Source: Peromyscus leucopus
Lineage: Eukaryota > Chordata > Mammalia > Rodentia > Cricetidae
Assembly: GCF_004664715.2 (NCBI RefSeq)
Contig: NC_051070.1
Coordinates: forward strand, 47,688,456-47,752,455
DNA: 64,000 bases
Direction of reading: 5' to 3'
Part shown: piece after piece, positions 48,467 through 60,204 of the stretch
Position numbering within the stretch: position 1 is the first letter of the stretch
Layout: every line of letters starts with the position of its first letter
Notes under the pieces: generated by a model
What the model was told of the DNA's origin: nothing
Databases searched by the model: none
The model's input: the letters and a program-made list of their open reading frames with translations, nothing else
Translations under genes and position numbers: made by a program

Positions 48467-48830
48467 TGTGATCGGGACAAATCTTTCCCACTCGTGTCCC
48501 TCAAGTAAACACACAGAGGCTTATTTTAATTAAAACTGTTCAGCCATTAGCTCAGGCTTACGACTGACTAGCTCTCACACTTAAACTCAGCCCATTTCTG
48601 TTGATCTATATGTCGCCACATGTCCCGTGGCTTTACCTGTGTGCCATTACATGCTGCTCCCTGGATGGCAGGCTGGCGAATCCTCACTCAGCCTTCCTCT
48701 TCCCAGAATTCTCCTTGTCTCTTATCCTGCCTATACTTCCTGCCTGGCTACTGGCCAATCAGCGTTTTATTTGTCAACCAATTAGAGCAACACATATTCA
48801 CAGCATACAGAAAGACATTGCCCTATCACA
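48467..48830 (-). mobile_element. Endogenous retroviral LTR, family L, copy 2
   Basis: The reverse strand starts TGTGATAGGGC and contains ctttctgtatgctgtgaata, aggcaggaagtataggcagg, ccatccagggagcagcatgt, aatgggctgagttta and ctctgtgtgtttacttg. It is about as close to the 61069 LTR as one would expect for copies of the same subfamily. Left edge approximate. Confidence 0.78.
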
Positions 48831-48849
48831 ATAGTATTAACATTTTCAT

Positions 48850-49108
48850 TTTACTTTAGTGTGTACGATGTGTGTGTAAGGGCACGCACGTGTGATGTGT
48901 GTGCCGTGGTGGACATATGGAAGTCAGAGGTCAGGCGTCAGCTTTTGTCCTTTCACCGTGAGGCAGGCAGGGTCTTTGCACTGCTGCTGTTGTAACTGTG
49001 TGTGCCAGGCTAGCTCTTCCACGACCATCCAGAGAGTTGTCTGTCTTTGTCTCCCAACTCGCCACAGAAGCATTGGGATTATAGACATGCGCTGACATGC
49101 CTGGGTTC
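48850..49108 (-). mobile_element. B4-family SINE remnant
   Basis: cgtgtgatgtgtgtgccgtg, gaggcaggcagggtctttgc and gcattgggattatagacatg in reverse layout; quite diverged. Confidence 0.5.
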
Positions 49109-49109
49109 T

Positions 49110-50595
49110 GGGATTTATCTTTAATAAAATTTATTTATTCTATGTGTTTGTCACATCATGTATCTTGATCCCATTCATTCCCTGTCCCTCTGCATCTGCC
49201 CTCTGCCCCTGCACTCTCCACCCTGAAAAAAACAAAATTAAAGAGGAAAAGATGAAGAAAATAAAATGAGAAAAAAAAAGGGAAGGAATTCAAAATCTCA
49301 TCATGGAAGCTGCAAGTCACACTGTGAACCCCTTTGTCCATATATCTCTACTTGCAAGTGTTCATTGCAAAGAGTCATTGGTCTGGTCCCAGGACCCTGG
49401 TCTCCACTACCTGTTCGATGCTGGGCCCCCACTAGGACCCTTCCTGGGCCTCCCGCTGGAGCCCTGTGTTGTGGAGATCCTGCAGCTTTGGGTCTGCTGG
49501 TCAGGTCCCTCCACATGCTGCAGCAGATCATAGATGAGGTGGATGTTGGGGCAGGACAAGTCATAACCCTGGGGTCTGGGCCTAGGCAGCTGTAGGGTTG
49601 GTCTGCCTGATGGGAAATGGCGCAGCTCAGTTTCGGAGCTGGCTCACCCACACCTGCGCTAACCGTGTTGGCTCAATTGTGTTGCCCTGGTGAGGTGCAG
49701 GGCCTGCTCTCTAGAACGTTGCAGCTGATAGGATGGCTCTCCCACACTTAGGACCACAGGGCCAGCTCTCCTGCCCGCCCCGGGTGTTGATGGAGGGGTG
49801 AGGGGTTGAGGGGGGGTGGCGGGGCATCTCTCCCCATCCCATGTCACTACGCGGCAGATGAGGGGTGGGGCTAGTTCTCATCACTTAGGTCCTCAGGGTT
49901 CACCCGTGCTCTTGTCAACAGGGTCATCTCTGCTGTGCGGCCCAGAGAACGTGCAGGGCTCGGTTTCCGGTGCGTTGCCGCTAGTCTAGGGGTCAGTTCC
50001 CTCACCATCTCACCCCGCCCCCCTCCTTTCTCATCTCTTCAGATTTGCCTCAGTCCACAGGTCCTGAACCATCCTCTCTCCATTCTCTCTCTCCTCTCTC
50101 TTTTTCTCTTCTCTCCCCCATAAGACACCGTACCCCTGCTCTCGCTAATAGCGGCCTTCTGGCTGGTGCTGCAAGGTACTGGGTGTGCTCATGTTTTCTC
50201 TTTGGAGCCCGGGGTGGGCAGCCCTAGGCCTATTCTATGTCTCCCTGACTCACTCACGTCGCCGTGACACCGAGCTGGGCCATGTGTCCTCATCACAAGG
50301 AGATCCTTATAGTGGCCCACCGCCCAGCATCCACGGAGGGCTCCTGGTTGCTGCAGGCTCTTGGTTGCTCCAGTTTGCTACTTTCCCTCCACCCAGGCCA
50401 CATGACGTGGGGTCGGGGCTTGGCTGGAGTTCTGCTTGAGGCCAGGGTTAGAATCCCATGCCCCTGCTCGGCTGCACTGCGACCATCGCCGCTGATTCAG
50501 GCCCCGGTTGGCCAGGCAGCTCCTTCTTGAATGGGACCCCCATCCCACCTGAGAGTCTAGGGGTGGAGGGAGCATCCTCTGTGTCCATCGCTGAT
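49110..50595 (-). mobile_element. LINE-1 3'UTR-like element, 1.5 kb, GC-rich
   Basis: Starts (right to left) from T-rich tttatttatt at 49125, then the block shared with 12225-12600, then GC-rich CpG-bearing text (tttggagcccggggtgggca, cgagctgggccatgtgtcct, ttctgcttgaggccagggtt). From memory this order matches a long 3' untranslated region of older rodent L1 (Lx-like). No coding frame. A G4 motif lies at 49795-49824. Confidence 0.6.
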
Positions 50596-50597
50596 TC

Positions 50598-50676
50598 AGC
50601 GGGTTCTGGAATTGGAACTCAGGTTTTTATATCTGTGCGGCAAGTGCTTTACCTGGTGAGCCATCTCCCCAGCCCA
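50598..50676 (-). mobile_element. B2/B4-type SINE fragment
   Basis: ggaattggaactcaggtttt ... gtgagccatctccccagccc, the reversed tRNA-derived head. Confidence 0.75.
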
Positions 50677-50737
50677 TAATAATACCCTCACTGTTGCTTT
50701 CTCTCCCCAGATTTTACCACTTGAAAAACAAGCCTTT

Positions 50738-50838
50738 TCCACACAGGGTCTCATGTAGCCCAGGCTTGCTATGTAGCAGAGGATGGCTTTGAAATTCTGA
50801 TCCTTCTTCTGCCTCCACATCCCAAGTGCTGGCTGGGC
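50738..50838 (-). mobile_element. Old B1-like SINE
   Basis: cacagggtctcatgtagccc, tagcagaggatggctttgaa and catcccaagtgctgg. Confidence 0.65.
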
Positions 50839-50892
50839 TTGCTAACTTTTAAAGTAAAGCGATCAAAATAAAAATGTCAGTTTATCTCAAAG

Positions 50893-50895
<3 letters not shown>

Positions 50896-50974
<79 letters not shown>

Positions 50975-51106
50975 ATTGTACCTTGCATATGTGCAGAGGT
51001 CTCCCCTGGGAGCTGGTTCCCCCCTTCCACCCAGTGGGTCCAGGGATTGACTTCGATCCCCACAGGCTTGGCGGGAAGGGCCTTTGCCTGCTGAACCAGC
51101 CCTTCT
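50896..51106 (-). mobile_element. B3 SINE with (TG)n(AG)n tail array
   Basis: TG then AG dinucleotides (50896-50971) followed by ccttccacccagtgggtcca, ggattgacttcgatcccc and ctgctgaaccagccc. Third B3 in the window with a dinucleotide tail. Confidence 0.8.
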
Positions 51107-51149
51107 GTACCTTTACTATTAAGGAAGATAGAGAAAAATATTTTTTTTT

Positions 51150-51540
51150 TCCATTAGGGTAAGGAAATTGAAAAGGCCATAATAAACCATCTAGAATAAG
51201 AGAGAAAACGGAGATTAATGAAACAGAACACCTTCAGAGGCGTGAAAGGGGCACAGAATTGTGTCTTTGAAAAGATCAATAAAATAAAGACAAATTTTTT
51301 AGCAGGCAAGGCTGATTAATGTTCAGGAGGGAGGGGGAGGGAGAGAGGGAGACTATGAGAACATGTCCTAGATTACTAACTGGAATGTATAACAACCGAC
51401 TCAAAAGAAATCAAGATTCGAGTTACTAAATTTACTGAAGCCATTGGAAGCTTGAATAGACCAGTTAATTACTGGGGAAGAAATTGTAAGAGGAAAAAAA
51501 CAAGGTAAGTTTACTGTTGAATTCTATCTAATAATATTAG
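51150..51540 (+). mobile_element. Old LINE-1 ORF2 fragment
   Basis: aaaagatcaataaaataaag, aaattttttagcaggcaagg and acaaccgactcaaaag match the run of L1 ORF2 in forward order. Frame destroyed. Confidence 0.6.
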
Positions 51541-51582
51541 TTATATTTTATAATAATACTAATAATAGTTATTATTAATATT

Positions 51583-51702
51583 ATTGAAACAGGGTCTTAG
51601 GCTAGCCTCATCTTAGCTGTGTAACCAAAGATGACCTTGGACTTTGGATCCTCCGGCCCCCACTTCCTGAGTGTTTAGGTGATGGCCCCCTGCCCTAGTG
51701 TG
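51583..51702 (-). mobile_element. Very diverged B1-like SINE
   Basis: attgaaacagggtcttaggc, tgtgtaaccaaagatgacct and cctgagtgtttaggtgatgg. Confidence 0.45.
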
Positions 51703-53095
51703 CACATACTTAATATTCAGACACATACATACATATATACAATTAAAATTTAAATATTTTTAAAACACAAGGACAGCATTGCCACACTTTATTCCATCAA
51801 TAAAGAGAAAGTGATCACATCACATTGTGACGAGTGTCTGACAGAATCACCAGCCCATCTCAAGGGAAATGAGTGCGACTGACTGAGACTACCTGGTAGA
51901 CAGCGTGGTTAGGAAACTCTAAGCTATTGATATCTCCCCTGCCCGGTCTAAGTCCACTATTGAGTCTAGATAGGTAAAGTAACTGCTTCCTTGAAGATAA
52001 GGGTTGCAGTGTAACTCACACTTCCTGACGACTGTGTGGGTCACCTAACAAAGCTCTTGCCAATCTGATAAGAAGGAAGCTATATAGTTGGTGTCATCTC
52101 TTTTTCTCTTTTTACTTTGAATGTGATGGTGGTGTCTGGAGCTACAGTAGCCATTTTGTAACTGCGAGGCAGCAAGCCGGAGGAATAGGCCAACTTAGTC
52201 ACAAATGTTCCACTTGTGATTATATTGCAAATCAAAAGTAGTAATTGTCTGCCTCTAAACATCTGTTTACATTTCAACCAAGTCTCTGTTGCTTATATCC
52301 AAGCTATTTCAAAATGACGAGGATCAAGAACCAGAAACCAAGAGCGAATTTTATTCTAAGTAATAAAAGACAAAAGATATTTTAATTAAAATCAAGCAAC
52401 AAGTACGTAGGTGGGCCCCTCTTACAGTTATTATTCTATAGTTTTCTTGAAGGTTTGAGGGAATGGAGCAAGGAAAACAGACAAAGTAAACAATAACCAT
52501 AGAGATACAAAATAACGTAGACCAAGAAAGAAGTGGCAAAAGCTGGTTGGAAGGCAGAAAAACAAGGCCCTGGGATTAACCACACAAGATGTGGACTAGT
52601 ATTTATTGTAAGCTAAGGAAATGAGATCCGTTGTTTAGCCGGCTAGGAATCTGGGAGCTGGGCTACGCTGTCTAAATCGGTTCTGCGCTACTTGGTAGAA
52701 CATGGCTGGCTCCGGGTTCAGAACTTCCCAGTTACTTCTTTCTGGTTTTGCAGAGGAGACTAATCCAAGGAGGTGATGAGGATGCAGGCATCTGTCAGCA
52801 TCTCCCCAGTGAACAGCCACTCGGCTCTTGCTTGGGCACCATTGCTGACTGGCTCAAAGCAGAAGTTGCATCAAAATAAGCAACAAAAACCATAAAACTG
52901 TGCCTTTTTTTTTTTTGCTTACCATATGATTTTCTCAAAGACATTTTTGGTTAAAAGAAAAAGAAAAAAATGCTAGAACTATTACAGAATTTGCTGAAGT
53001 GCTTGCATACCAATAACTTACATCCATTTCAGCAATACAGGCAAGGCTGAAAATGTTCTTAAGCAGTAGCTGTAAATACTATTGCAATCTGTGGA
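51703..53095. other. No recognised feature
   Basis: AT-rich intergenic DNA, possibly including more decayed L1 around 51765-51830. Confidence 0.4.
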
Positions 53096-53227
53096 AAAGG
53101 TGTGATGGCTATTCTTGGTTGTCAACTCGACTACATCTGCAATTAACTAAAAACCCCCAAATGGAGGGCACATTGTGAGGGATTTCTGTTTAATTTGAAG
53201 TGGGAAGATCTACTTCTAATCTAGATC

Positions 53228-53342
53228 TTTTATTTTATTTTATTTTTTCAAGACAAGGTTTCTCTGTGTAACAGCCCTGGCTGTCATGGAACTGAATTTG
53301 TAGACCTTGAACTCACAGAGATCTGCCTGCCTCCTGAGTTAT
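53228..53342 (-). mobile_element. B1 SINE nested in the LTR (older)
   Basis: caagacaaggtttctctgtg and aactcacagagatctgcctg; 3' part missing. Confidence 0.8.
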
Positions 53343-53369
53343 GAAGAACTAATGTGGATCTTTAAGGTG

Positions 53370-53557
53370 GGAAGACACAACTTTTTTTTTTTTTGGTTTT
53401 TCGAGACAGGGTTTCTCTGTGTAGCTTTGCGCCTTTCCTGGAACTCACTTAGTAGCCCAGGCTGGCCTTGAACTCACAGAGATCCGCCTGGCTCTGCCTC
53501 CCGAGTGCTGGGATTAAAGGCGTGCGCCGCCACCAATCGGCTGTGAAGACACAGCTT
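53370..53557 (-). mobile_element. B1 SINE nested in the LTR (younger)
   Basis: Full reverse B1 with a T-rich tail, acagggtttctctgtgta and ggattaaaggcgtgcgccgc, flanked by gaagacacaactttt / gaagacacagcttta target duplications. Confidence 0.93.
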
Positions 53558-53873
53558 TAATCTAGATCTTTTGAACTGGCAAAATCCACCTTTAATCTCG
53601 TCACACCTTCTGCTGGAAGCCTGTGCAAGGACACGGAAGAAGGAAGCTTCTGCTCTCTATCTGCCGGCCCTCACCTCTCGAGCAAGCCCATTGCCTCACT
53701 GGCATCAGAGCCTACTGCTTTGGGATTCCACTGTATCGTGGAGAGTTGCTGAGACACCCAGCCTGGTGGACTGAACAACTACTGGATTCTTGGACTTTCT
53801 GTTCATAGCCAGCCTGTTAGACAAGCTGGACTGCAGCCTATAAGTCATTCTAATAAATCCCATATATATGGAT

Positions 53874-53907
<34 letters not shown>

Positions 53908-54059
53908 ATGTTTTACACACATATAATATGGGATATATATATATAGATAGATTATATATAATACATATATATTCATTCTATAAGTTCTGTTTCTCTAGAA
54001 AACTCTAATACAAAAGTCCAATAGAATAAAGCCCATATAATTAAAAAAAGCTGAATAAA

Positions 54060-54790
54060 TGAAGAGTGAAACAATGTCCTTTAAGAGAAAGCAGGTCTGC
54101 CCCACACAATCAATTCCCCTAAGCTCATATTAATTTAACAAAATGTCAGATAAAAACCTAACAGTACCAGATTGGCTATTTTGATGGTTTTGAATTGAGT
54201 AATGTGATCTTAAAATTCATTTGAGAGAATCATTGTATCTCAGGTTGCTGAAAATACAGTCAATTCAGGGACAGTGTCTTAATTCTAGACTTCAGAACAC
54301 ACTCCAAAGCCACTGTAATTAAACCAGTGTGGTCTAAGGATTATAAGGAGAAATAGAAAGTTATAAGGGATACTACATGCTAGGAGGATCCTGATTTGCT
54401 TAAAGACGCACCTGGGGAAAATCAAGTTGATTTTTAACTCATAACATAGTCTAGAATAAAGTTCCTGATGGGCTAAAACATTAATATAAAAGAAGAATAA
54501 AGTCATAGAAAGAATTTGATAAACTGCAAATATAGTCTAGGATTTGGGGAGACTTTTCTTAAGACTACAAATCTAGAACCTATAAGAGACACACTTGGCA
54601 TGTAACGTAGAGAAAGTATGTCAAAAGGGCATTTGACAACCATGTGAAAAGCTACATATATAGTACTCTCTGGAGTTTGACCAAGGCACAAGAAGAGGAA
54701 GAATTCCAGAATAAAAACAGGCAAAAAGTGCGATGAGCCTTCTTTAGCAAATAGTAACAGCCAGAGGCGTGAGACCTCGTTATTCACCAG
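54060..54790 (+). mobile_element. Old LINE-1 ORF2 3' fragment
   Basis: tcttaaaattcatttgagag, ccaaagccactgtaattaaa, ccagtgtggtct, gatgggctaaaacattaata and agggcatttgacaacc follow the order of L1 ORF2. No open frame of note. Confidence 0.65.
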
Positions 54791-54854
54791 TAATGAACGG
54801 GTGCTACCACGTGAGACAAAACATGGAAATACAACTTTAAATTATTTTAACATT

Positions 54855-55002
54855 TATTTTTATTGTGGCCTTGTATGTATGTGCATGATTGCGAGTGTGT
54901 GTGCACGAGTGTGCATGTGCATAGAGGTCAGAAAACACCTTTCACGAGTGAGTTCTCTCCTTCCACTGTGGGCTCTGGGCAGTGAACTCAGGGGCCTAGT
55001 GG
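54855..55002 (-). mobile_element. B3-like SINE fragment
   Basis: gtgcatagaggtcagaaaac, gttctctccttccactgtgg and gggcagtgaactcagg. Confidence 0.65.
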
Positions 55003-55930
55003 TGAGGGGGGCCGGGGCTGTGCATGCTGAGAAGGGTTAGTTTTCTGTTTGACTCTGTTCCCTTGGATGTTTCTGAAGGGAGAACAGAGGCGGGAGGGCC
55101 GTGGTCATTTCCTGGTGGTCAGAACATCTAAATACAGAAAGGCGATGCATCTTACTGCTCCGACTGACTGACGTCTTTGGGTTGCTCTGCTCGTGTCTTT
55201 GACACCGCACCCCCACGGTGACAGCTGGGACTTGTGGTGAGCTCTTACAGTCATTATCCACAGACTGTCGGAGGCTCCATCAGAATCTGTCCTCGGTAGG
55301 ATGTGAGATCTCTTCTTTTCTCTGCAGAAAACGGCTCTTGATTGATCATTCTGTTTGTGGGAAGGAAATCATTGGCAAGTCTCTGAACAGCGTAGCAGTT
55401 CTAGAAAGGAGTGCCAAAGAGCTTCTGCCAGTAACTCCCAACTGAGTCAGTGAGGGTGGGCAGCGAATGTCAGATAAGCCACGGTAGAACGTTCCGGAAA
55501 CTCTTTTGGCCCTTTGACATTCGGCATGCCCTCCCATAAAGGCCAACAGAGTCTATCCGAAGGAAATGACTCTCAGCCTCGGACAACCGAGAACTGGGGT
55601 ATACGGCAAACACAAATGGCAGGAGTGTGTACGTGTGGTGTGTGCACTGTGCATCCCCCCACACCTTTGTCTTTCTCCCGCACTATGTTTCAGCAGCATG
55701 CCAGGTTTCGATGGAAGCAGCATATTGACTCATTGATACTGATTTCAGTCAGTCTTTAGTTTGATACTGATTTTAGTCAGTCTTTAGTTTACCTGTACAT
55801 TACATTTACCTCGATATTAATTTCATCAACTGGCCGACTCTTGTGCAGGTCTTCCGTGCATAGCCACAGCTACTGGGAATTCACCTTGTTGTTTTTTGCA
55901 CTGTGAACACAAGCACACATGAACACTTTC
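55003..55930. other. No recognised gene
   Basis: Repeat-free. A short direct repeat (tagtttgatactgat / ttagtcagtctttagttt) sits near 55755-55795. Confidence 0.45.
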
Positions 55931-55934
55931 AGTT

Positions 55935-56245
55935 TTAAGAAGAACAAGTGGGGTGGGGTAAAGTGTTCGCCTTGAAAGCCCGAGGACCCGCGTTTGACCC
56001 CCAGCATCCGTCTGAAAAGTAAGTGGTGCATAGTGGCACATGTTCATAATCCAGAACTGGAGAAGTGGAGACAGGTGGACCCCTGGGGCACCCTGCCAGC
56101 CAGCCTTGCCCACTTTAGGAAGCTTCAGGCCAGTGAGAGGTCCTCAACAAGGCGATGGCTCCTGAGGAACTGTCCTGGAGGATTTCCTCTGGTCTCTACA
56201 TATATGTACATACATACATGTGCGTGCATGCACACAGAGAAGAAC
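55935..56245 (+). mobile_element. B4-family composite SINE
   Basis: ggggtaaagtgttcgccttg, cgtttgacccccagcatcc, taatccagaactggagaagt and ggcaccctgccagccagcct in forward order. Confidence 0.7.
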
Positions 56246-56393
56246 ATGTGCTCCATTTGGTTCCAGAGACCTCATTAATAGCCAGCAAAAATGACTTCAC
56301 CCCAGAGCCCTCCAGATGGATTTCCCATCCAGAAGATCTGGATGGGATCTCTCAGCAGGGCTCCATGGGCTCCAAAATGGTAAAAAAGAAATT

Positions 56394-56571
56394 CTCCTCC
56401 TCCTCCTCCTCCTCCTCCTCCTCCTCCTCCTCCTCCTCCTCCTCCTCCTCCTTGTGAAGTGGCCTCATTATGTAGCCCTGACTGGCCTGGAACTCACAGA
56501 GATCCACCTGCCTCTGCCTCTCTGCCCTCCAAGTGCTGGGATTAAAGGTGTGGGCCACCACATCCAGTGTT
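56394..56571 (-). mobile_element. B1 SINE with (CTC)n tail array
   Basis: About 19 CTC triplets (56394-56451) lead into a reverse B1 (ggcctggaactcacagagat, ctgggattaaaggtgtgggc). Second B1 in this window whose tail became a purine/pyrimidine triplet array. Confidence 0.9.
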
Positions 56572-57031
56572 TTTTGTTGTTTTAATGAGAAGAAAATACT
56601 AACATCACAACCAGATGATAGTATTTGACACAACAAACCCAAATTCTTGAGAACCGGGAGAAGCTGTGCCAAGGTTTGGAACAACCAGCCTTGAAGACCC
56701 TCCTAGGCCAGTTTCCTTCCTTGTGGGCCACACCATCCTGGTCCCTGATAGTAACCAGCACAGGAGACCTGGGCAGGCCAGCCTGGCATGGCCTCTCTAC
56801 CTCAGGGCCGGTGTGGCAGGACTGTCGAAGTGGTTTGTGCTTCCACATACTCCAGGGGGAACGTTGACTTTGGGAGTTGAGAGGCAGGACTCTGGGAGCT
56901 ACGGAGCCCCACCTAGAAGGGTCACGGTCGCGATGAGTAACGACAGTGGCTAACGCTGGGAGAAGAGTCATTGGCACCTGGCGTGGACAGTGGGCAGGAG
57001 GGAGAGGCCGACCGGACAAGGGCAGTTCTGT

Positions 57032-57178
57032 AGGCCGTCCTGTAATCCCGGGACTCAGGAGGTAGAGGCAGAAGAGCAGAAGTTCAAGGTCATCTTTGGA
57101 TACATGCTGCATTTGAGGACAGCCCGGGATACACGAGACCCTGTCTCAAAAAGAAAAACAAAACAACAACAAAAACCT
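57032..57178 (+). mobile_element. Diverged B1 SINE
   Basis: tcctgtaatcccgggactca, aaggtcatctttggatacat and gagaccctgtctcaaaaaga. Confidence 0.8.
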
Positions 57179-57539
57179 AAGGACTTAATCGTGTCTTAGT
57201 TGTACCGTGTCTCCCCATCCATTTACCAAGCAGACCTAACCCTGCTTAGCTTCTGGGATCGGGCACATTCAGTACAGTACGGCTGTAGTGTAGCAGGATC
57301 GTTCCTAAGGAAGCACGTTTTGATCTTCTCATGGGCAGACAGAGTCAAGTCAGCAGAGTGTACCCATACCGGAATTCACAGGTCGGCAGTCTCAGCTTTC
57401 TCCCCAAGTCTTTGGGAGAATGGTGGGGGTGTACTCCCAATTTAAATGATGGCCTGAATTGAGATGAATCTGATCCCGGGGGGAGAGAAGGCAGTGGTCC
57501 TTGAGCACAGGCCAGGGCACAGAACCAACTAAGAGCGGC

Positions 57540-58010
57540 AGCTTATTAAGCCCAATGGGCTCGAGGGGCCTTCAATCAACCGGATGCCGTTCTCGGTTAG
57601 CGAGGCTCACAGCGCGAGGTGCCGCTCGTCCCTATCAGTCATTCCTCCATTACCCGGTCATACAGCACTGACGACAGTTCTTCATTAGTCCCCCGAGAAG
57701 ACTTTTTTTCTGGCTCTAACCACGTAGCCGAGAACCAGAGCCTGGCTGCTGATGGGGGCCGGCAGACGTGGATAATCAGTCAGCTTGTATTAGCGCCAAG
57801 CGGAAAACGACAAGTCTGCAGCTCGTGTTCTCCCAAAGCCGATGAGCCTTCTCAAACCAGCAGTTTAGCCGGAAAAATGAGTCTGCGAGACTCTAAGAAC
57901 ATTCGTCACTCTCGGTTCCCCTCCTCTTTCCTAAGTGCTAACGAAAATTTGCAGTTCAGTTTCAGATATTCAGAAATCGCCTTTTCTGGCATTCCTTGAT
58001 GCTCCACTAT
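57540..58010. promoter_or_regulatory. Candidate conserved non-coding block
   Basis: Repeat-free, many CpGs and AT cores (gataatcagtcagcttgtat, aacgaaaatttgcagttcag). A 126-codon plus frame spans it (57619-57999) but shows no domain, and splice sites are lacking, so I favour conserved regulatory DNA over coding. Inference. Confidence 0.35.
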
Positions 58011-58065
58011 GCAAGATGCTAAGTACCATATACATTGCTTGTGTGGCCAGATGAGTTTTGAAGCT

Positions 58066-58310
<245 letters not shown>

Positions 58311-58315
58311 AACTT

Positions 58316-60026
58316 TACAGTATCTCCTGATCCCGACTTACAAACCATCTCATCTCATTTGGTTCTTGAAGTTTTTGGTCATTCACTGATGACATCACTC
58401 ATGACTTTTGACAGCTGCAGACAAAAGTGTTTTCTCTGGAATTGAGTGACGGACATCTGCTTTCACGATTTGTTCTAATGTTCTTTGATGTCTGGAAAAA
58501 CTTGAGAGAAAATAATCTAAGCCAAGGGGCTGGAGAAGGACTCAGAGGGTCTGTGTTTTGTCGAGACCCAGGGGAAATGTGAACAAAAGTGTTTTGTTTT
58601 TTTTTTTAATCCCAGATAGGTCATGTCCAGATCGGCTCCTGACGATAAACCAGAGAAACTACTCCACCCAAAGCAGCGTGGCCAACCTGTAAGCGTTTTG
58701 GGGTGACTTACAGCAGTGTGGGGGATGGATTACAGGAGCGTGGGTGAGCAAAGGCAGCTGCACCACTGAAAAGCCCACCCCAGCCTGGGCCCCGACTCCT
58801 GGAGCTGCTGCAGGGCTTCAGACAGCAGCCAGGACCAGGGTCTCTTACCCCAGCAGCTTAGGTAGCCTTTGGGAGGGGCCTTGTGAATCTTTTACGTTTC
58901 AACAGCTTCCGGAGACTTCTTTTGTTTATCTTCCCAGACTTAGTCAAATATTTTAATGCTGAGGAAACAGCGACTTAGCAGTATATTTTAAAAACACAGA
59001 CATAAAAGACCTTGGGTTGCCAAAGGCAATGCTTCAGGTCGGGCAACCTCAGAACCTCCCAGAAGAGGGACTTGCCTGTGAAATGAGCCTCGGCCATTGA
59101 GTAAGAGAGCGGAGAGTAGCCGCTGCCGGAGGCGGGGTAAAAGGTGATGGACTGGATTCTGGGCCTCTCCGTTAGATAAGTCTTGAGGATAAACAGCCTT
59201 CAAAGGGTGATGGACACATCATTTATTTTTGCCAGCATAACAAACAGAGTCCCAGGCAAGCACTGTTAACCCAGGGAAGGGATTATCTTCTGTACGGCCT
59301 ATGCTGTGTTCCCGCAGAATGATGTCCCCTGGGAACGACACAGACATGGCTGTCTTAAGATCAGAGCAGCCGCGCCTGCCCGGGAGAGACCCTCACAAGG
59401 TCAGGAGTTTCTTTACTGGCCATGGTGACTGTTTGTTCTGCCCAGTCTTCTTCGACCCTTTCTACACGCGAGCACTCTTTTGTACGGAGCTTCGGTCGTT
59501 TATTGGTGCTAAGGCCAAGCATGTCCTCTGGCAGCAGGACAAAGCCAGTGTGTGGAACCTATCCCCTGCTCCGATAGTCCCCCGAGAAGCCGGGACAAGC
59601 AGGACGATGAGGAATTGTACCAGGAAAAGCCTGTCACAGCTCTGTGTTGCTGTCAATAAAGATAATTACAGCTACGGAGCTCTGTCCCCCAAGGAGATCC
59701 AGCACTCCGTAGACGCTGTCCCATTGATCCTCATAACAAGAGGGCAACAGGGAGGAGCGAGCATCGAGCATCGAGCACCATCATCATTGTAAAGATGGAG
59801 AGCTCTCCTGGGGAGGCAGAGGCAGCTTGGCTCTCAGGGAGTGGGGTTTTGGTGTGGAGGTGTCAGGATCTTTGGTGTGCCATGCTAATCACCTCACTGA
59901 AGAGCGCCACCCCCAGATCCACATTGCTCAATTAGGACGTCCACACAGGGAGGTCTCAGAGGCCATTTCTATTCCAAAATGGAAAATCATTGATTTAAAG
60001 GTGATTTTGTTCTCTATAAATATTGT

Positions 60027-60030
<4 letters not shown>
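58316..60030. other. Repeat-free block, no supported gene
   Basis: Contains a 163-codon plus frame (59301-59792) with no recognised domain and no flanking splice signals that I can defend. CpG-bearing near 59100-59800. Confidence 0.4.
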
Positions 60031-60077
<47 letters not shown>

Positions 60078-60138
60078 CCTCCCTCCCCCCTCCCTCCCCT
60101 CTCCCTCTCCCTCTCCCTCCCCCTCTCCCTCTCCCTCT

Positions 60139-60202
<64 letters not shown>
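60031..60202 (+). repeat. (CT)n(CCCTCT)n(CT)n array
   Basis: CT arrays flank a core of ccctct hexamers and ccctccctcc variants, all pyrimidine. Confidence 0.96.

Positions 60203-60204
<2 letters not shown>

Larger units (their letters stand above)
53101..54012 (+). mobile_element. Solo LTR of ERVL/MLT2-like type, copy 2, with two nested B1
   Basis: Begins tgtgatggctattcttggtt and ends gttctgtttctctagaaaac ... ctaataca, the hallmark ends of MLT2-like ERVL LTRs. Flanks aaagg (53096-53100) and aaagt (54013-54017) suggest a 5-bp target duplication. An AT microsatellite at 53874-53960 sits where this family usually carries one. Confidence 0.8.
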
